A stretch of 64,000 nt of DNA from Candidatus Barnesiella excrementigallinarum (GTDB lineage Bacteria; Bacteroidota; Bacteroidia; Bacteroidales; Barnesiellaceae). A program made the position numbers and the translations under genes. The stretch is from the NCBI GenBank assembly GCA_019114445.1, contig DXFL01000016.1, positions 28,796 to 92,795 of the forward strand, read 5' to 3'. Below the pieces are notes generated by a model that had not been told where the DNA came from, did not search any database, and saw only the letters and a list, made by a program, of their open reading frames with translations. Below, piece by piece: positions 62,001 through 64,000 of the stretch (the first letter of the stretch is position 1; every line of letters begins with the position of its first letter).

Positions 62001-63766
62001 GCAATAAAGATAGTGTCGTTGAATGAACTTACCTCTTCGCTCAGGAAGTTGACGGTAAATGTTTTTTGTTCGTTGAATGCGATCTCGGCGGTTTCCGGTG
62101 TAATGGAGAAAGGCGAGTTCTCGTTAGCTTGCGAGAAAGATACGTTCAGTATGTTGGTACCTATGTTCGTGAGAGTAAATTCTTTCGAAGCAGTTTCGCT
62201 GGCTCTTACCAACCCGAAGTCGATCGCATCGGTTACCTCGCCCAGTTTCGGGGTGTTGGGCAAAAGTTCTATTTGTATGTTGTCGATATAATTGCTTCTC
62301 CCGAATTCTTGGATAGCTTCGAAGATGACATAGAATTCTTGTCCGGCAAATTCGGCAGGAATATTCACTTCCATTTGGTACATTCCCTCTTTGGTAATTT
62401 CATTTCCGGCACATCTTTTGGCATGGAGAATAGCTTCGCTTAATGTGGTGACAGAATTGTCATCGTTTACAACAACGTTACCATCGTTGTCGTAGCTATA
62501 AATGTCGCCTATGGTATTGACGTATACTTTGAAGCCTTCGTTAGGCTTACTCGTTCCGGTATCACGATTCATATAGAACGTGATTTTTGCTTGGCGGTCA
62601 GCACTATACGTCAATTTGGGGCTTATCAACAAAGCGGTAGCGGTTGCTTGGGCATCGTTGGCTTGCAACGATTTACCATCTGCTGCACAAGAACTGTTTG
62701 TGTTTACGAGCCACTTGGTTGCCGAGCTTCCTGTGGCATAGCCTAATTTTAAGTTCCAGTAGTTTAACCCTAAATTCGCAGCATTTTCGTCCAGATTGTT
62801 GAAATTTTCGAATAAAGGAGCATTATCGGTAATTTCAATAGCCGGATATCCCGACCCCGAGAGGGCAACCGTTGCATCGGGAGCATTACTTTGGATAGTC
62901 AAGTTCCCGGTAATCTCGCCTGCCGAACTGGGTGAGAATTTTATTTGATAAGTCTTGGTTCCGCCCAAAGCCGAAACAGATTCGGGGAAAACAGGATTCC
63001 CGGCAAGGCTGAAATCGGGATTGTCGAATGATATTCCTGAAATGTTGAGTGCTCCACCGCCTGTGTTGGTAATGGTCAACGACATGGTTGAATTACCGCC
63101 TACGGCCGTGAGCGGGAATGCGAGGCTGCCCGTTACATTTATTTCGGGATCGTTGGAGAGTTTGGAGATTTTTACATTATCGATGGCCACAGGAGCCGAA
63201 CCTCCACTTCCGTCGTTTCTCCAACTGAATACCAAGTTGTAGCTGCCCGCAGGGATATTTTGTGTAGACAATTTTGTCTCCCAAGCCGATTGCCCCGATA
63301 TGTACGATCCTCCGTCGAGGGCAATACAATTCGAAGGGAGAGATGTGGTCGAAATTCCTGAAGCGGCATTGACCGAGAATGTCATATCACTGGGAGCTAA
63401 AAATGCCCGTACGTAATCGTAATGACGTTCTCCCGCTACATAAGAATCGAACGATACCGTATAGCCGCCCTCTTCTGTAATTTCGATGGGGCGATAGGCA
63501 AATACCCATGTCGATGAGCCTTTGTCATACTCGCTGGTAGCACCATTGTCATGGGTGATGTACAATCCTTTTTCTCCTGAATTTTTAGCGGCCGTTCCTA
63601 TATACCATTGATTGGTGGAGGAGCCGTTGAGCAGTGTCCATTGTGCGTTCTCTGTATCGTCTTCAAATCCGCAGGAGTACGGAAATGTTTGTGCATACGT
63701 TGCCGGCGATAATCCCAGCAAACACATTACAACTCCGATACAAATGAGTGTGTAAGATTTTTTCAT
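59027..63766 (-). CDS. Large multi-domain secreted protein with T9SS sorting domain
   Basis: The product of about 1579 residues has a signal peptide (ATG at 63766 chosen; upstream frame to 63814 is not signal-like). N-terminal beta-rich lectin/jelly-roll-like domains include repeated SPF/choice-of-anchor sections (FPYSCGFEDDTENAQWTL near 25; YYEDFEASTNLPAEWVTAY; LLESFEGETFPPILWDVKQ), which look like cleaved-adhesin/choice-of-anchor modules. Between them are ASPM-SPD-2-Hydin-type Ig-like domains (GGNSTMSLTITNTGGGALNI; RASETASKEFTLTNIGTNIL). Near 1470 is a carboxypeptidase-regulatory-like domain (GIVTRADNSNPIEGAIVTM), then a T9SS sorting domain ending VKRVKVRL. No protease catalytic motif is seen, so it is probably an adhesin or binding protein rather than an active gingipain-type enzyme. 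Confidence 0.88.
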   Translation of the reverse strand: MKKSYTLICIGVVMCLLGLSPATYAQTFPYSCGFEDDTENAQWTLLNGSSTNQWYIGTAAKNSGEKGLYITHDNGATSEYDKGSSTWVFAYRPIEITEEGGYTVSFDSYVAGERHYDYVRAFLAPSDMTFSVNAASGISTTSLPSNCIALDGGSYISGQSAWETKLSTQNIPAGSYNLVFSWRNDGSGGSAPVAIDNVKISKLSNDPEINVTGSLAFPLTAVGGNSTMSLTITNTGGGALNISGISFDNPDFSLAGNPVFPESVSALGGTKTYQIKFSPSSAGEITGNLTIQSNAPDATVALSGSGYPAIEITDNAPLFENFNNLDENAANLGLNYWNLKLGYATGSSATKWLVNTNSSCAADGKSLQANDAQATATALLISPKLTYSADRQAKITFYMNRDTGTSKPNEGFKVYVNTIGDIYSYDNDGNVVVNDDNSVTTLSEAILHAKRCAGNEITKEGMYQMEVNIPAEFAGQEFYVIFEAIQEFGRSNYIDNIQIELLPNTPKLGEVTDAIDFGLVRASETASKEFTLTNIGTNILNVSFSQANENSPFSITPETAEIAFNEQKTFTVNFLSEEVSSFNDTIFIATNGGNDTIALAAETYPATAYYEDFEASTNLPAEWVTAYNDREIEYTVKNVDGTNVLTSTATYSLGTPSSIDTIYSPVISGTVSFEFKKSYLSSTFEAYIVAADGSQTTIDLGESNTNWNIITVNDVPEGSRIAFLIYNAYLDNFMAFSHQEITKGIQLIKNSLNRPSSYYTLYAGPEKATSNTLQFTFKNIGTQAIAAGEYSFTPQIVDQNGAAVEGITYQTYIIDGDTTIYENNIIPGPEIAINTEKTISGYLAISCDDELSKLAVQIKVNNVGNSHFTMVETGNSITIKPNKGNASLSKLEFGMVNKATTLDYIIKNSSNNGALTVSAITAPEGSAFSVNAELPLVIPSSKSDTIQIVFNAAPGIYNDSISVEHDGIGNTKFAVSGTMLASTALLESFEGETFPPILWDVKQGNWARSETYQYHGEASAANISVDVDTLVTPLLHLAAGDSIAFSARATSSSGYNTDILYSADGKTWTLLKSFPIYATYYANWEQLAAYMPEDFVEGDYYIGFASKRTYIDLVYGPQVVYQDHRIDIKDFSGKNTGMVNYTQEFTINVTCLGTEPETADSYSIALMNGDENVGNYAVEPMVLGDMKSYTCSWTPRVAGEASIYALLTLNGVVTSTDTITVNVAEESLISTIMIGDLSTKESAPNFCNYLFETLYTPADLEGLVAGDVIEAVNIPYYVTDAATKGYRINIWIGNTEKTELTTAKMSAADIEGLSHIGNNLRYEMGGSQEAPLYFEMRPETPITYEGGNLSLIISVDSTSYKSGAYFFTKEVSTQSMKTYQRDGYKSDYMDMWTNGSYTPSLKSEIMVMELGLATEAPVVHGIVTRADNSNPIEGAIVTMQSGEVIYTATTDETGAYSIAVLQPGKEYSMSVSHEDYTGVDGITVTVGDEDIEQNFQVTIISGIDHTAEKAMKIYTHMGNIHIEANATIEIVKVYSMSGSLCMTEAPASESAIINAGGLKGIYVVEVQTAGSVKRVKVRL

Positions 63767-63814
63767 AATTAAATAAATTAGTGAAGATTTATGTAAAATA
63801 ATTATATTTCCCAC

Positions 63815-64000
63815 TTTTTAATTTTCGCAAATATAAGAATATAATTGAAAAATGTCATTAAAAGCGAGCATTTTTTTTCTAAATGTAGTTTGTTTATGCA
63901 AGATAAGTGATAAAAATATATTTTTTCAAAATCTTGCATAAAAGAACATTTGACAATTTTAACCCACGGTATAGGGGGATTATTTAAAAACAAAAAAGAA
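63815..64000. other. AT-rich region upstream of the large cargo gene, to window edge
   Basis: No gene is visible. A minus-strand -7 box TATATTTG (63835-63828) about 60 bases ahead of the start codon at 63766 is a likely promoter; the -33 region is poor. Confidence 0.4.

Overview
The window looks like chromosomal DNA from an obligate-anaerobe-type Bacteroidota, order Bacteroidales. Four things point there. Many genes have the Bacteroides-style promoter (TTTG, about 20 bases, TAnnTTTG) and no strong Shine-Dalgarno. Several secreted proteins end in type IX secretion (T9SS) sorting domains and a PorT-like barrel is present. The BirA, split 5'-nucleotidase, GH3/serine-hydrolase fusion and DUF5106/DUF5683-type proteins are typical of Bacteroidales. 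Signal peptides repeatedly end in A-Q. A Barnesiella/Coprobacter-like genus is plausible, but the sequence alone does not settle it. I see no phage, insertion sequence, CRISPR array or rRNA operon.

Layout. 1-9.7 kb: end of parB, a DUF5683 membrane protein and a LysM lytic transglycosylase, then on the minus strand an NlpC/P60 hydrolase, rsgA, frr, pyrH, birA, an MmcQ/YjbR protein and YraN, plus a TPR-like protein, a SIMPL protein and tadA. 9.8-15 kb: rpsA, rnz with a long leader, a small winged-helix protein, a CDGSH iron-sulfur protein and purT. 15-21.4 kb: seven consecutive minus-strand genes that all encode exported proteins (LPP20-like, CsgG/LpoB-like, DUF6175-like, coiled-coil) of unknown function. 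21.6-23.8 kb: tRNA-Phe, tRNA-Pro, an AraC regulator, rplU and rpmA. 24-34 kb: a PagL-type lipid A deacylase with a lipoprotein, a 55-residue ferredoxin, a PorT-like barrel, an operon of split 5'-nucleotidase and GH3/beta-lactamase-like fusion, and a BspA-type leucine-rich-repeat protein. 34.4-43.3 kb: rplS, a second run of four exported proteins (TPR plus barrel, NTF2-like, unknown, Sel1) and a second LRR T9SS cargo. 43.5-54.6 kb: gpmI, DUF3109, MATE, DUF5106, bifunctional nuclease, nucleoside permease, rsmE-kdsA-MBL, and a large TPR protein. 54.8-63.8 kb: LysM/M23 peptidase, recG-ispD, and a 1579-residue T9SS cargo.

The two all-exported gene runs (15.0-21.4 and 34.9-40.6 kb) are the best candidates for an undescribed system: every product has a signal peptide, no enzyme is recognisable, and the parts resemble outer-membrane assembly or scaffold modules. 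The noncoding DNA also holds unexplained structure. There are two inverted copies of an 83-bp REPIN-like element, a promoter-bearing repeat shared by the ispD and bifunctional-nuclease genes (with three phased promoter boxes at the latter), a branched RNA-like structure with two GTGA-loop hairpins at 48.1-48.25 kb, and a long putatively structured leader ahead of rnz.
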